Positions 33,822 through 45,482 of a stretch of DNA of 64,000 nt are shown piece after piece; the stretch's first letter is position 1; each line of letters starts with the position of its first letter. The notes beneath the pieces are model-generated. The model was not told the origin of the DNA. It saw only the letters and a program-made list of their open reading frames with translations, and did not search any database. The stretch comes from Umbelopsis ramanniana AG. Taxonomy: Eukaryota; Mucoromycota; Umbelopsidomycetes; Umbelopsidales; Umbelopsidaceae. The translations under genes and the position numbers were made by a program. The stretch is from assembly GCF_025399195.1 (NCBI RefSeq), contig NW_026252094.1, positions 186,001 to 250,000 of the forward strand. The letters run 5' to 3'.

Positions 33822-36148
33822 TTATAGCTTGGCTTTTGTTTGCGGAATCAAGCCTTCTTTTTGCAAGGCGGCTTTAATATCGGTCAGGACCGTCGCATCT
33901 TCAATGGTGGCTGGTACATTAACGGGATTGCCAGCCGTCATGTCACGAATACAACGACGCAAAACCTTTCCGCTTCGAGTTTTAGGCAACCGTGCGACCA
34001 CAACCACTTTATCCAGACATGCTATTGCTCCCAAATCATTACGCACTGCCTTTACAAGATCCTGCTTGATATTATTTGAGACCTTTCCGGATGTCACGAC
34101 AAGGGCTAGTGGACTGAAATAGAGTATAAAGATAGAAGGGGGTTAGAGATTTGGCAAGAAAGTAAGTCTTTAACTTGTTCAAGGATTTAGCAGCACAATG
34201 GAAAGAAATAAAATCAATTAGGGTACTTACACATGTCCCTTTAGATTATCAGGTATAGGCACAACGCAGGTTTCCACAACAGAAGTATTCGATAATAGAA
34301 TCTCTTCGATAGAACCTAATGACGGTACAGAATAAGTCAACACACTGTTACAAATAGACTAGAGTTCGAAATCCAACATGGCCCTATCGTTACTTACCGG
34401 TTGAAAGACGATGACCAGCAACATTGATCAAATCATCTGTGCGGGACATCACATGCACATAGCCTTCTTCGTCGATCATGCCAGCATCACCAGTGTCGAA
34501 GTACCCAGGAAAACGTTTAAAGTAGCTATCACAATAGCCTTGCTCATTGTTCCAAAGTGTCGTAAAGGCGGCTGGAACCATCGGAAGCTTAATGACCAAG
34601 TTACCGAAAGTATTGGGATTATCTTGAGGCGCACCATCGTCATCCAGTACACATACATTTGCTCCCGGCACAGGTTTTCCAGCGGAACCTGGTTTGATAG
34701 AGAAGAGTTGAGCATTCTTTCCCAGACAGGTTGAAGTTACAGGTTGGCCAGTTTCCGTCAGCCACCAGCAGTCAATAACTTGCTTGCTGGAACCAAGGAG
34801 TTGTTGACACCAGTGGATTGTAACTGGATCACTGCGCTCTCCAGCTAAGAACAGAGCACGTAAATTGGATAAATCTTGGCGGTGGGCAAACTTGCCCTCG
34901 GGATCTTCTCGACGGATGGCACGAATAGCCGTAGGGGCAGCGAACATTGCTTTCACATTATATTCAGTGCATATCTTCCAGAAAACAGAGGCATCTGGCG
35001 TGCCAACAGGCTTTCCCTCATATAATACTGTCGTTAGGCCAGCCAGCAAGGGTCCATACACGATATACCTATTGAAACAATACCATCGGTCATCCAAGGT
35101 TGTATATTGGATTGTAATCTACGGGCAGAAACATCTTATGGTGGAAAAAAACTTACGTATGACCCACTACCCATCCAATATCACTAGCCGTGAAGATGGT
35201 ATCTCCCTTCTGTAAGCCGAAGATGTAATCCATTGACCATCTTAAGGCAACCGCATGTCCACCATTGGACCGAACCACACCCTGCATTTACAAACGGGCG
35301 ATAAGGGGTGGGTAAATAAATAGTGTCTTCCTCTTCACCGTTGGTAGAAAGCTTACCTTTGGTCTGCCTGTGGTTCCACTGGTATACAACAAGTACAATG
35401 GATCGGAACTATCCACGGTAACGCATTGTTGAAATGCCTTGCTTTCATGCTGAATTCTTTCAATCTCCTGGTCAAAATTTCGGTCGCCGCTTTGATAATC
35501 CAACTTAGCTTGAGCTTGGCCCGGGCGTTGATAGATAACTCGGATGGGAACAGAGTGTTGAGATATACGCAATGCTTCGTCCAGTAAAGGCTTATATTCA
35601 ATAACACGCTTGGGCTCAATTCCACAACTGGCACTCAGAATAACTTTCGGTTTACAGTCTTCAATTCTCTTTGCTAGTTCCTTTGGCGCAAATCCACCTA
35701 AAAAATTTCCCCACACATTCAGAATGAGATATTGCATCAGTCATCACCAATTTTTCTAACACATACCGAACACTACAGAATGAACAGCACCCAGTCGAGC
35801 ACAAGCGAGCATGCTGTAAACCGCTTCCAAAATCATTGGCATATAAATTACCACGGTGTCTCCTTTCTTGACCCCATAATCGGCAAGCATGCCAGCCACA
35901 TCCTTGACGCGCGTGAGGAGATCTGCGTATGTAACGGATAATTTTGACTGGGTGGCAGCCGAGTGCCAATGGATAGCAACGGTGTTCGGACTTGTCAAGG
36001 CGTGTCGGTCGACTGAGTTGTAGCAAGTGTTGAGTTTACCGTCTGGGAACCATAAATACGGGTTAGCTTGAAGGTCTCGTTGGCCCAGGACAGCGGAAGG
36101 TCGCTGTTGCCAGCAAATGTCATCAATCGCTTGAGTCCAAGGTTCCAT
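33822..36148 (-). CDS. Short-chain acyl-CoA synthetase, ACSS3/propionyl-CoA synthetase type
   Basis: About six exons from ATG 36148 (MEPWTQAIDDICWQ) to TAA 33822, roughly 630 residues. Motifs: NTCYNSVDRH near the N-terminus, VVIYMPM, LGAVHSVVFGGFAP, the P-loop YLLYTSGTTGRPKG, SDIGWVVGHTYIVYGPLL, WWLTETGQP, YFDTGD, RTDDLINVAGHRLSTG and the adenylation lysine in TRSGKVLRR. These fit the acetyl/propionyl-CoA synthetase clade, closest to ACSS3 (EC 6.2.1.17 or 6.2.1.1). There is no strong mitochondrial presequence at this ATG. Propionate preference is inferred from ACSS3-type features, not proven. It is convergent with the glutaminyl cyclase gene and divergent from the carrier gene. Confidence 0.9.
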
Positions 36149-36315
36149 TTTGTTACAGTTGGCAGTTGATGAGAAATGGAGAAAAGGGTAAGCGAGTGTG
36201 AGAGAGTTGTGTGCAGGTGGGGTCAAAGTTGAGGTCCGTCCGTCAGTCACTCGGCCACAGACGGTATTTTTTTCAAATAGTTTCGAAACAGTCGCTCCCT
36301 TAATCACGCCTGAAG
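36149..36315. promoter_or_regulatory. Divergent promoter: acyl-CoA synthetase and mitochondrial carrier
   Basis: 167 bases between divergent ATGs (36148 minus, 36316 plus). No clear TATA box. Joint control of two metabolic genes is possible but unproven. Confidence 0.45.
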
Positions 36316-37894
36316 ATGTCAGAAGAGCACGTCCTCTGGCAGGCATTTTCGGCACTCGATCAAAACGATGACGGTGTAGTTGACGCAGAAGACTTACTGA
36401 AGGTCTATACCGCAACATTTGATGGACAAGCTTGGTTGGATGAGGCAGGTTTTATATTTTCTAAAAATAAGGGGATTTGACAACGTCAAGACACCACGTC
36501 CCAACATTCTCAATCAACTAATATGGTCCACTCTGATTTAGTCCAGCTTGAAGATATTGAAGGAAATGGCATCCTCCGATCAAGGATCCAATTTAACATT
36601 CCAGGACTTTATCCGCCTTGTGGATACCCAGAAGGTGCTAGAGTTCTCGCCACAAACTTTGCAAGATATGATCGATAGCCTTGTAACCGTGGTGGTGCAA
36701 CCTACACCGACAGTACCTGAGGTTGTAGTTCAAGAAGAAGAGCCTGTCCCAGAGAGATCCATTGCAGGCTTTTGGCTTGAAAAGTTCAATGCTGATACCA
36801 TCAAGCATTTGATAGCAGGTGGTGTGGCTGGAGCCGTTTCGAGAACCGCGGTTAGTCCGATGGAGCGTATGAAAATTTTGTTCCAAGTGCAGGGGCCTGA
36901 ACCCGCCGCTTACCAAGGCATCGTGCCTACTCTGACCAAGATGTGGAGAGAAGAGGGTATGATGGGTTTTCTCAGAGGAAATGGTACCAATGTAGTTCGT
37001 ATCATCCCCTATAGCGCAACTCAATTTGCTGCCTACGAACAATTCAAAACTGTAGGTCATTGAAATTCTTATTGCTGAAGAACTAGGGGGAGTATCTAAC
37101 AATTTCTGTATTAAGATGTTGATGGAACCTGGAAAGACAGAGCTGGATACAGCCAGACGTCTAACGGCCGGTGCGTTGGCTGGCTTGGTGTCGGTGGCCT
37201 GTACTTACCCTCTTGATATTGTACGAACTCGCTTGGCTGTTCAATCTGCGACACTCTCCGGTAACACCTCCACCACCACTAATGCTAAGCTACCAGGAAT
37301 CGTTCCAACTATGCTTCAAATCTATCGCAACGAAGGTGGTGTCTTTGGCTTATATCGTGGGTTATGGCCCACTCTACTGGTAAAATCCACCTTCTTCCTT
37401 ATCCTTCGTCTCATGGCATCACTTTAACTTTCTATTGCTGTGTTCGTTCCCCTCAGGGTGTCGCCCCTTATGTAGCTCTCAACTTCCAGTGCTACGAGGT
37501 GCTGAAGATGCATTTGTTGCCGTCCGATCGGGAAGGCCCTACGGTTGCTCGCAAATTAGTCTGTGGAGCGTTGGCAGGCTCGATTGCCCAAACTGTTACA
37601 TACCCTCTTGGTGAGCATGCATGCATACAGCCATTTCACCCCAGGAATTCAGATGAGTGTATTAACCTGTTTTGCTATTTAGACGTTCTACGAAGACGAA
37701 TGCAGGTTACTGGCATGTCAAGCATGCAATACAAATATCGAGGTACATGGGATGCCACTAAGACCATGGTTCGCAAGGAAGGCTTCCGCGGCTTGTACAA
37801 AGGCATGATTCCCAACTATCTGAAAGTTGCTCCAGCCATCAGCATAAGCTTTGTGACGTACGAATGGTGCAAGGAAGTATTACACGTTCGATAA
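36316..37894 (+). CDS. Calcium-linked mitochondrial carrier (SLC25, SCaMC-like) with one EF-hand
   Basis: Five exons; later ones are 36542-37051, 37116-37379, 37457-37610 and 37683-37894. Exon 1 starts at 36316 and encodes an EF-hand loop, DQNDDGVVDAEDL. Its donor is uncertain: the next exon must begin in phase 0, which the strongest-looking donor (GAGGCAG|GT) does not give. The core has three Solcar repeats with SPMERMK, YPLDIVR and YPLDVLRR, plus GFLRGNGTNVVRIIPYSA and GLYKGMIPNYLKVAP, which are features of ATP-Mg/Pi (SCaMC) and CoA-type carriers of the inner membrane. A partial second EF-like helix (LTFQDFIRLVD) precedes the carrier. The precise substrate is not assignable. Confidence 0.85.
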
Positions 37895-38048
37895 TAGCAT
37901 AGTGTGATTCTTCATATCCTTCATGCTCAGGATAATTTTTAAATACGCAAATTTCATCACTACATAGACGACGCAAATAGAGTTTTTTTTTTCATCACTT
38001 CTTTTATCCGCTCCGTCTGCATCTTTTCATCTTCTTCTTCTAATCGAA

Positions 38049-39085
38049 ATGCCTCAATGGATGATCCATGGTTTTAATGTCTGGAACAATGCCCAGTCAA
38101 ATTGGGGACCAGCCATGCACAGCTCTGCTATGATGTTAGAAATGAATAACAATCAACTTGTACTTAATAACCTGGAAAATATGCAAGTTCTAGTCGTCGT
38201 GAAGCTTTCAAGGGAAAGCACGCGCTGCGTTGTGATAGGGGTGTCTGCGGCATTCCAATGTCTTGAGGCAAGTAGAGCTTGTTATGTCTGATATTCTGCG
38301 CATACAGCTTTGTTATTCTAGTGCAGCATTTATCTCTAATTCCAAAAGTAGACTCAACAGCGATTCCAGTTCACGTTTCACACCTTGGCTGCCTGTCAGG
38401 AACTGTTCTTTGCAATCAAGGACATCATACCATGCCATGTGTTGACTGACGTTACGCCTTCGGTTTGTAACAATGCATTGAGCCTTCGTAGCTGACATTG
38501 TACTCAACGTATCCTACTTTCTGACAGACCTCACAGCCTCCAACGGCAGTGTCGACATCATTTGGCCAACCGCAAGATAACCTCAACCAGACAATGCGTC
38601 CTTCAGCAGAACCAGGAACATCACAGTGGCATGCACCTCATACAGTGGCAGGCATGACAGCACCGATGCCAGTGTCTACGCCGACAGAAGCACCACAAAG
38701 CGTTCCAAAACAACCCGCGAAGAAAAAACAAAGGCGGCAGATACCGAAACGAAAATTTTCAATATATCCTTCTTTTTCAATTCAAAGCTTGAACCTTGAG
38801 TCAATGTATCGTGCAAAATATCTTGAAAAATTTCCATCAAAAATCTCTAAAGGTACACAAACAGCCATAGTGGAGGCCAGCATTGAAATCAACGCTGATA
38901 CTGTTCGGCGGATATTGCATGATCCAACCTTTCGGGCAACGGTAAGTTTACTCACCGCCATCAAACAAAATCTGTTCAGTCATGGCAATAACCATGATCA
39001 TAGATACATCGTGTCGAAGAGATTCTCCGAACTGTATGTAAAAAAAAGTAAATTGCAGCCCAATACCTATGCTCCTTCCTCATAG
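38049..39085 (+). CDS. Unrecognised protein with Thr/Pro-rich linker and basic patch
   Basis: Likely two exons: about 38049-38186 (MPQWMIHGFNVWNN; Asn/Met-rich) and 38528-39085. The second is in frame from acceptor CTGACAG, giving a Thr/Pro/Gln-rich stretch, a nuclear-signal-like KKKQRRQIPKRK and a folded-looking end (YRAKYLEKFPSKISKG, IEINADTVRRILHDP). The first donor is unclear: GTTCTA after 38186, or GCAAGT at about 38272 (a GC donor), are both phase 0. A further donor at 38942 (GTAAGT) may give another C-terminus. I recognise no family; a nuclear role is only suggested by the basic patch. Confidence 0.45.
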
Positions 39086-39207
39086 CGCTTCAACTACACA
39101 TTATTTGTTTTCAGTTTCGCATTTTTTAATTATTTCCTTTCATAATCCATCATTAAAATCAATTGCATCATGAAAAACCTAACAGCGGAAGTAATTTGAG
39201 GGCTATT

Positions 39208-40667
39208 TTACACGCGAAGGGAAGACAGATCCTTAGCAACGCGGCTAGGATCGAAGTCCCAAATAACAATCTTGCCGTCCACGCCGGCGGTGGAGAACTG
39301 GGCAACTTGATCAGGGGAGCCACTGTATGGGCGCACTTGACTATAAATAAAATGAAGGTGTAAGTTTCAACCATGACGAAGTCATAAAAGCTTTTGTGTA
39401 ATCACTTACAGAATAGTATTTTGATGAATGGTATTGAGATCAGTGTCGTTGTCAGAGGAGCCGCGAGAATCCATGGTCTTGAAACGACTCAAGACAGAAG
39501 TAGAGATGGAGGTCTTCTTCTTGTTTTCGTCGAGAGAACCAGTCAGATGCCAGTCTTGGTTGTCTGAGGTTTCAAACAAGACGGGTGCGCAGTCATGACC
39601 AGCAGCAACGATTTGTCTATCGTTGGCCCAGATCAAGGACAGGTAGGGAAGACTGGGCGTAACAACAGTGACGACAGTAGGGTTGCCATCGGCACTTGGG
39701 TATGCAATATTAATGGATGAATCATGACCTAAACGCCAAAAGAGTCAGTACATCTTCATAGAAGCCAACAAAAAAGGACAGAGATGCTTACCGGCAAAGG
39801 CCAACACATCACCCGAGGGAGAGAAAGCAACACTGTGAACCCAACCGCCACGGTTACTCTGGAATTCACCGCACAGAGTGTTGAAAGGAAGCTTGTCGCC
39901 CCAAACGGTAGGAGCAGGCCTACAGAAAAGAAAAAATCATGTCAGAATGTAACTTGACGACATAGTGAAAAAATTCCAAGTAGTCTACATACTTCTTATC
40001 AACACCCTTAATGAAGGCAGAAAAGACGCGAGCCTTCATATCAGCGGAGCCGGAAGCAAGAAGGACGTTGTTAGGATGCCAGTCGACAGAGAGGACAGTG
40101 CTACGAATGGGCTTCTTGATATGCTTGCTACCCCACCAGTCGTTATCCTCGTCGAAATAACACACAGAGATAGCTCTGGCACCGCTAGCAACAGCGAACT
40201 TGTCTTCGTTGGGAGACCAGCGGACGTAGGTAGCAGCACGGTTGATACGCAACAATACCAAAGCAGGCTTCCAAACACCGTTTTCTTGAGTCCACACGTA
40301 GGCGTTACGATCCTGCGAGCAGGTCACAATACGGTTGGAGTTGGGAGCAAAGTCAATACCAGTAACGACTTTGTCGTGCTGCATAACGAGAGAATTTAGC
40401 AACCGCTGACATGCCAAATGGTCATCCTGATGATACCTACATCCTTCAAAGTTGCTTCGATGGACCAGTTGTTAGAGCTAGTGTTGTAAATGTGGACATT
40501 AGTGTCGTTAGGGCAAACAGCAAGCTCTAGTGTGGAGGGAAAAGAGTAAGTCAACCGGCGGGTGTGGTCAAGGCTTGTACCAACGTTCACTTACTTGTTC
40601 TGTCTCCATTGAAGGAGTGAGCAGTGATGGGAGAAAGGGTAAGTTCGTGTACGTCTGGAGATGACAT
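39208..40667 (-). CDS. ARPC1: Arp2/3 complex subunit 1 (ARPC1/p40), WD40 protein
   Basis: About six exons from ATG 40667 ([19 protein letters not shown]) to TAA 39208, about 370 residues as in other fungi. WD40 blades are visible: [135 protein letters not shown] and [18 protein letters not shown]. The ARPC1 landmark [18 protein letters not shown] is present. It is a core subunit of the complex that nucleates branched actin at endocytic patches. The Ser/Asp-rich insert between the last two blades is the usual ARPC1 protruding loop. Confidence 0.94.
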
Positions 40668-40841
40668 TGAGGACTCTGTTCAGTCTACTCGATGATGGGA
40701 AGAGGTGAATAGCCAAGACGGGACACCGCTCATAACGTCATGTATCCCAGCGAGGCCAGTGACTGCCGGTAACATTTCGCGTCCGCTGAAAAATCATGGA
40801 AAAAAGAAGCTTATTTTTATTATACATAGAGAGAAAACAGT

Positions 40842-41229
40842 TTAGAAATCGAGCATTAGTTGTGGAAGGATCTTTTCCAAGTGCTCTACTTGAAGCGTTT
40901 GTGATCCACCGCCAGCGTCCTTGTTCGCTTCGTCTACTGCGCGGTGCACGGCCTCGACCGTAAAAATACGCAAGAGCTCAGTTGAGAGTTGGATAGCGTC
41001 CTTGTTGGCTAGATTACGTTGTATAAGAGTTTTAGTGTCAATCATGAAGAGCTCTCATTTGTCCTGAGACTTACCCTTGGTACCAGAATCCTTCCACTGC
41101 GCTTTACAGACATTCTGAATCGTCTCCTGCAAAAACAGTCAATTCTGCATTCCTTGACATCCATGTTCGTGCAGACAAGGCTATTAGTAATCTTACGGTT
41201 TTGAAGGTCAGGACATTGTCTTCTTCCAT
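40842..41229 (-). CDS. CENPX: CENP-X / MHF2 histone-fold protein
   Basis: Three short exons (41229-41197, 41144-41093 approximately, 41008-40842) give 252 bases, 83 residues; human CENP-X has 81. The C-terminus VEHLEKILPQLMLDF is the family signature. Upstream are a helix (DAIQLSTELLRIFTVEAVHRAV) and the short loop GGGSQTL typical of the histone fold. With CENP-S it forms a tetramer that binds DNA at kinetochores and with the FANCM helicase. The upstream pair of tiny exons is supported by GT-AG sites that keep frame. Confidence 0.88.
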
Positions 41230-41532
41230 CAATTCAAATCAAATGCCACGGAATGAACTACAAATTGGTGCGAAGGTGAGTTTGAAACCGTGATATCGAA
41301 TTATGAAAATCGCATATTTTCATCCCCTAGCCCAAGTTTTTTTTTTTAGTTTGAGACAGTTTTTAGACATTGGAAAAAAAAAAAAGCATACACACAACGA
41401 AACAGTTTGTTCAATCAAGACGTACAAGACAAAAACTAAACCCATGAAAAAGAGCTATGAAAGAAAAATGTGATATAACGAGAACTGGCTTCAGTTAAAA
41501 GGAGCGGGAGGAGGTTGAAAAATAAAAAGGCT
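41230..41532. other. Intergenic spacer with T and A runs
   Basis: About 300 bases between the CENP-X start and the coiled-coil gene's stop. It has a T run near 41336 and an A run near 41377 that resemble promoter and 3' UTR tracts elsewhere. No gene seen. Confidence 0.5.
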
Positions 41533-43680
41533 TCAAGGCCGAGGAGGATGTTGCGGTGGAAGGGCATTCAGACCAAACGGCCCACCTGAAATCCTCCTGG
41601 AAGGAACCTCCTTCCTAAATGTGTTAGAACTAGACGAAGATCCAGAACGAGACCGAGAATTGATTGATGCTTCATCATGTTGGAATGTACCAACGTTAGG
41701 CGACGATGGCACAGCGCCGCTATTACTACTGCTGCTTCCATCTAAATGCAGAGGTGGAACAGGTTTATGACTACCACCTTCCGATGTCATAGATCGCTGA
41801 GACGAGATGGATGTTGATCGTCTTGCCTAGTAGTCGTAAGTGCCATTCATCAAGGTATTAGTTCGCAATTGGAAGAGATCAAACCTCAGTTGTTTGGAGA
41901 CTTACCGTTCGATTTGGAGATCCCGGCACACTTTTGAAAACCGGTGGATACCTTGAAAATGGAGAGGTGGTTGTTAAACAATGATCACCAAGAACGCATC
42001 AGAAACACAAAAGAAAGAATCCACATACACGTCCTCTATGCTAAGATCATCAGCAGACATGCCTGCATGAGATCTCAGCTCAATGAGCTCAGACTTTGCT
42101 CTGGCGTATTGGTTGAATTTGATAGAGTCTAAGGGCAAAACGTCCATTAATATCATTATGTCGAATAGCTATAATTCACCATGTCAGAATTCAACTCACA
42201 TTCCCTTTCCATCTCAACCATTTTGCTGCGCAGACTTGCTATTTCAGCTCGCAGAACGTCGGTCAAGCCAGCATTATGCAAACCATAGTCGGCAGATATG
42301 GTTGGCGAGTGGGTTGGCTTCCATTTAGCCCTATTGTACAATGCGCTCAGTAAAAACCCATCATGCACCTCAATTTCCCAAATACTATACATACGTCAAT
42401 GATGGTGAGGTTGGAATACCACTTGCGTCAACACTATGGTCTGAAGCCAAGGAAGGACTTCGTACGCCAGGACCTTGTAGCTTCAATGTATCAAGCTGCT
42501 TTTGCAGCTTATTCACGATATACTCTTGCTCCTGTTCCAATGCATTCTCCATATCAATCTTTTCCTTTTGAAGCTGGGTAGAGTCATGTGTTATCTCTCC
42601 GCTCTCTAGACGTATAGGTAGCCAAAATTACTCTAGGGGCACCGACTTACCTGGCTAAGCTTTTTTTGCAATGTATTGGTTAAATACTCCTCCTCCTGTT
42701 CAACCTGGATGAGCAGCTCCCCCTTTTCCTAAAAACCGATGTAATATACATTAACGTGAGGAAATCATACTGGTGAATGCACTTTGGACCAAGCGGGTAA
42801 ACTTACCTTTTTCAAACCGGAGATTCGCTTCAACAATTTGTTGCTAATATATTCCTCCTCTTGCTCAGCAAGGGCAGTCTTTAACGCAGAGAATATTAGA
42901 AAAGAAAAAAGGCAAAGGTATGAGATGACCTAACATAACGATCACTTACCATATCCACGGTCATTTGGCGAAGCATTTGATTATCATGTCGCAGAATGTT
43001 GACATGGCCTTGTTCCATCTCCAACTCAAAGTTTAACTTTTTGATAACAGCTTGTTGGCTTTTGATCGTTTCCGAAGCCTTTGTAAGTTGTCGCCGTAGT
43101 AATTCTATATCGTTGCTTTCAATCACCTGCTCGGAGGGTGCTATACTACTAGCGCTATCGACTGCGAGATTTACAGAACTACGACGGATAATGTTAGCGA
43201 CAACGTCAGCAACTACAAAGGGGGAGGAACATAAAACATGGACACTACAATTACCTTGCTCTCGCTTGAAGTTTATGCAATGATGCTTCAAACATCTTGG
43301 CGCGATCATCCAATTCTGTCTCCAGTCTACTCTTTTCCTGTCGAATCTGTGGAACAATGATATGGCGTTAAAGAACGTGGAATAAGCTAAAATGTGATCA
43401 CGTCTACAAACGATGGATAATCCACCTTATCTAGCTGCCCCTTGAGCGACTCTGTCAATGCTGTTTCACTTTGTTCCATGTCATTCAATACTTGGGTATT
43501 CTAGAAAGGCAAGTTGATAATGAGATCAGCGGAGCTGCATATGAAAAAAGAGCGAGCGTCCTCGGGGGATCCACGTACTGAAAGAGCGCCTGTGCGCTTC
43601 TTAAGGCGTTCAATCTCGAGCTGTTGTGACCGCACCAGTTCTTGAAGAGCAGTGACATTAGCAGGTAAAGATTCCGTCAT
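41533..43680 (-). CDS. CCDC6-like coiled-coil protein
   Basis: About ten exons from ATG 43680 (MTESLPANVTALQELV) to a stop at 41533. Almost all of the first two thirds is coiled coil. It contains repeated EQEEEYISNKLLKRI, EQEEEYLTNTLQKKL and EQEQEYIVNKLQKQLDTL units, the tandem E-(Q/E)-E-(F/Y)-(I/L)-x-N-x-L-x-K-(K/R) pattern of human CCDC6. A Ser/Pro-rich tail (SRRISGGPFGLNALPP) follows, resembling the CCDC6 C-terminus. CCDC6 is a scaffold and substrate in DNA-damage and CREB signalling in animals; its fungal role is unknown. Intron positions fall between heptad units. Confidence 0.8.
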
Positions 43681-44830
43681 GAGGACCTGTTACTGCAAAA
43701 GTGCCAAAAAGGACGAGCTTATTGCAAAGGAGGCAATTGGGGACCTGGGGTTTTTACAATGCGGGCTCTGTACCATTCTAACCGCAGCTATGTCACACCT
43801 TTCTTGGCAAAATTGAGAAATATCATCAAAACACAAGTTGTCCCATTGACCAGCCCGCACTCTTATCACAAACTAACTCATTGATTCAACTTGTAATAAC
43901 TATATGGAAGTCATCCATTCCAAAATTTTGTCCATTTCCACTTTTTGACCCCAAAAATTGCTGGTATCTGAATGATAATTTAAGAAATCATTCTAATAAT
44001 CATTGCATCCTCTATTATGTCAACTGTAAGGTAACAGAACCCAGTTGCAAAACGGCTCACCAACCCTACCATGCTCTGCTTGTAATCAATGACCAATGGC
44101 CTTTGCACAGTACAATTTAACACTCCTCTATCATTTTATCCAGTTCACCTGCTTCTGGTATATTGCCTCCTTGACAGCTATAGTTCTAGTAATTACGTAC
44201 AAAGTGAATGCAAAGTGAATATTTTAATATTTTTATATTTATTCAGCAGGCTACGAAGAATTTCTTTCGATTCTGCTGCAGTATGTAGGATGCTTGTATC
44301 ATGAGCATTGGAACTGTTTGCGCAGCAATGTACAGAGAGGTCGGAGAAAGAAAATTTCTCATTGCCGGTCCGTTAACACCAAAGACAACAATTTGGCAAT
44401 TCCAAAAATATGTTGCGCTAAACAGTAGCGTTCACGAAATACGTGTTGTTTCGTTAAGCTGCTCGTTATATTGCTTCATATAAGGTGCGGGTTTATTGTG
44501 CAAAATAAACAAGATGTGATATATTACTTGCATAAAAGTAGAGTAACTGGAAGTTTCATGTCCGAGTAAATAAAGCTCACGCATCAAGCTACTGGAAGCA
44601 ATGGATGTTTCTGTCTGAAGCTATTTACATCGAATTTATGAGAGTCTCTTGTTAGATCAAAGCAATGCCGCTTGCTGCGCGCAGTATAAACCTTTGCCGA
44701 AATTACCGCGATAAGTGGGTAAACTTTTGAGCCCCACGCCCTTAAGAAGTATTTAAAGGCGCCATTGTTAATGCAAAATCCTTTTCTTATTGTGAAGCAT
44801 TAGTCTCAAAGAATCCCCCCCCCCACCACA
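43681..44830. other. Intergenic region before the tandem family
   Basis: About 1.15 kb without a supported gene. A 60-codon frame at 44301 (MSIGTVCAAMYREVGERK) has no recognisable domain. Near 44750-44757 a TATTTAAA motif, and near 44814-44824 a run of C residues, lie ahead of the first family gene. Confidence 0.5.
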
Positions 44831-45313
44831 ATGCAAATCCCTCAAGTCATTGTATCACCGCCTTTGGACGACTCACCACCTGAATACCGGAAATTAAAGG
44901 AATTCATACCTGTTTATGTGGCAACCATCCGTAAAACCATTGATTCTGGGTTTCTCTCCCTTTATCCTCGAGAATTGATGGACCTCGATTTAAACGAAGT
45001 GTTATGGAGAAAGTTCATACGTCAAATTAACGAAAGCGCTCAGTATGTCTCAGACTCTGATGCTGCTGCTTCGGCAACCTTCTTTGGGGTCTCAGGTTAT
45101 TTGGCCAGCCGAGTTGGTGAGAAAAATGTCCGAAATACAAAGATCAAGGAAATAAACAACATCCTATTGTGTTGGAACTCAAGTTTTTTCAATGGCTTTG
45201 GCCTACAAGTCACCCTTATCAAACTGGCACAGAATTCATGTGGGGCTGGAGATGACAAAAAGACGCTAAAGTTTGGAACGTTGAAGTACTACCTTTTGGT
45301 TGCCTCCCTGTAG
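44831..45313 (+). CDS. Tandem family member 1 (unknown, PPxY)
   Basis: Intronless, 160 residues. It is the most divergent and shortest member of a five-gene array. The N-terminus carries SPPEYRKL (PPxY motif). The core aligns with its neighbours: TIDSGFLSLYPREL, LWRKFIRQINESAQY, LLCWNSSFFNGFGLQVTLIK, and a closing strand KYYLLVASL. It lacks the long disordered N-terminus and the RDPLDPPPE motif of members 2, 4 and 5. I do not recognise a named family. A TATTTAAA lies about 75 bases upstream. Confidence 0.75.
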   Translation: MQIPQVIVSPPLDDSPPEYRKLKEFIPVYVATIRKTIDSGFLSLYPRELMDLDLNEVLWRKFIRQINESAQYVSDSDAAASATFFGVSGYLASRVGEKNVRNTKIKEINNILLCWNSSFFNGFGLQVTLIKLAQNSCGAGDDKKTLKFGTLKYYLLVASL

Positions 45314-45482
45314 ATATCTTGTAATCATATTTAATGCTGTACTTTTATTTCATCGTGGCCACAAGGCAATTTGTTCTGCTAGGCATGATTTTTTATTTTC
45401 CAAATCCCCGCATAATCAACATAAAAATCGGCTGTCATTCAGCTGTTCTTCTCTTTTTCATCTCCACTCCCACCTTTTCTTG

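Noticed and set aside
44301-44483. 60-codon frame MSIGTVCAAMYREV…
   Set aside because: No domain and no splice context; not similar to the adjacent tandem family.
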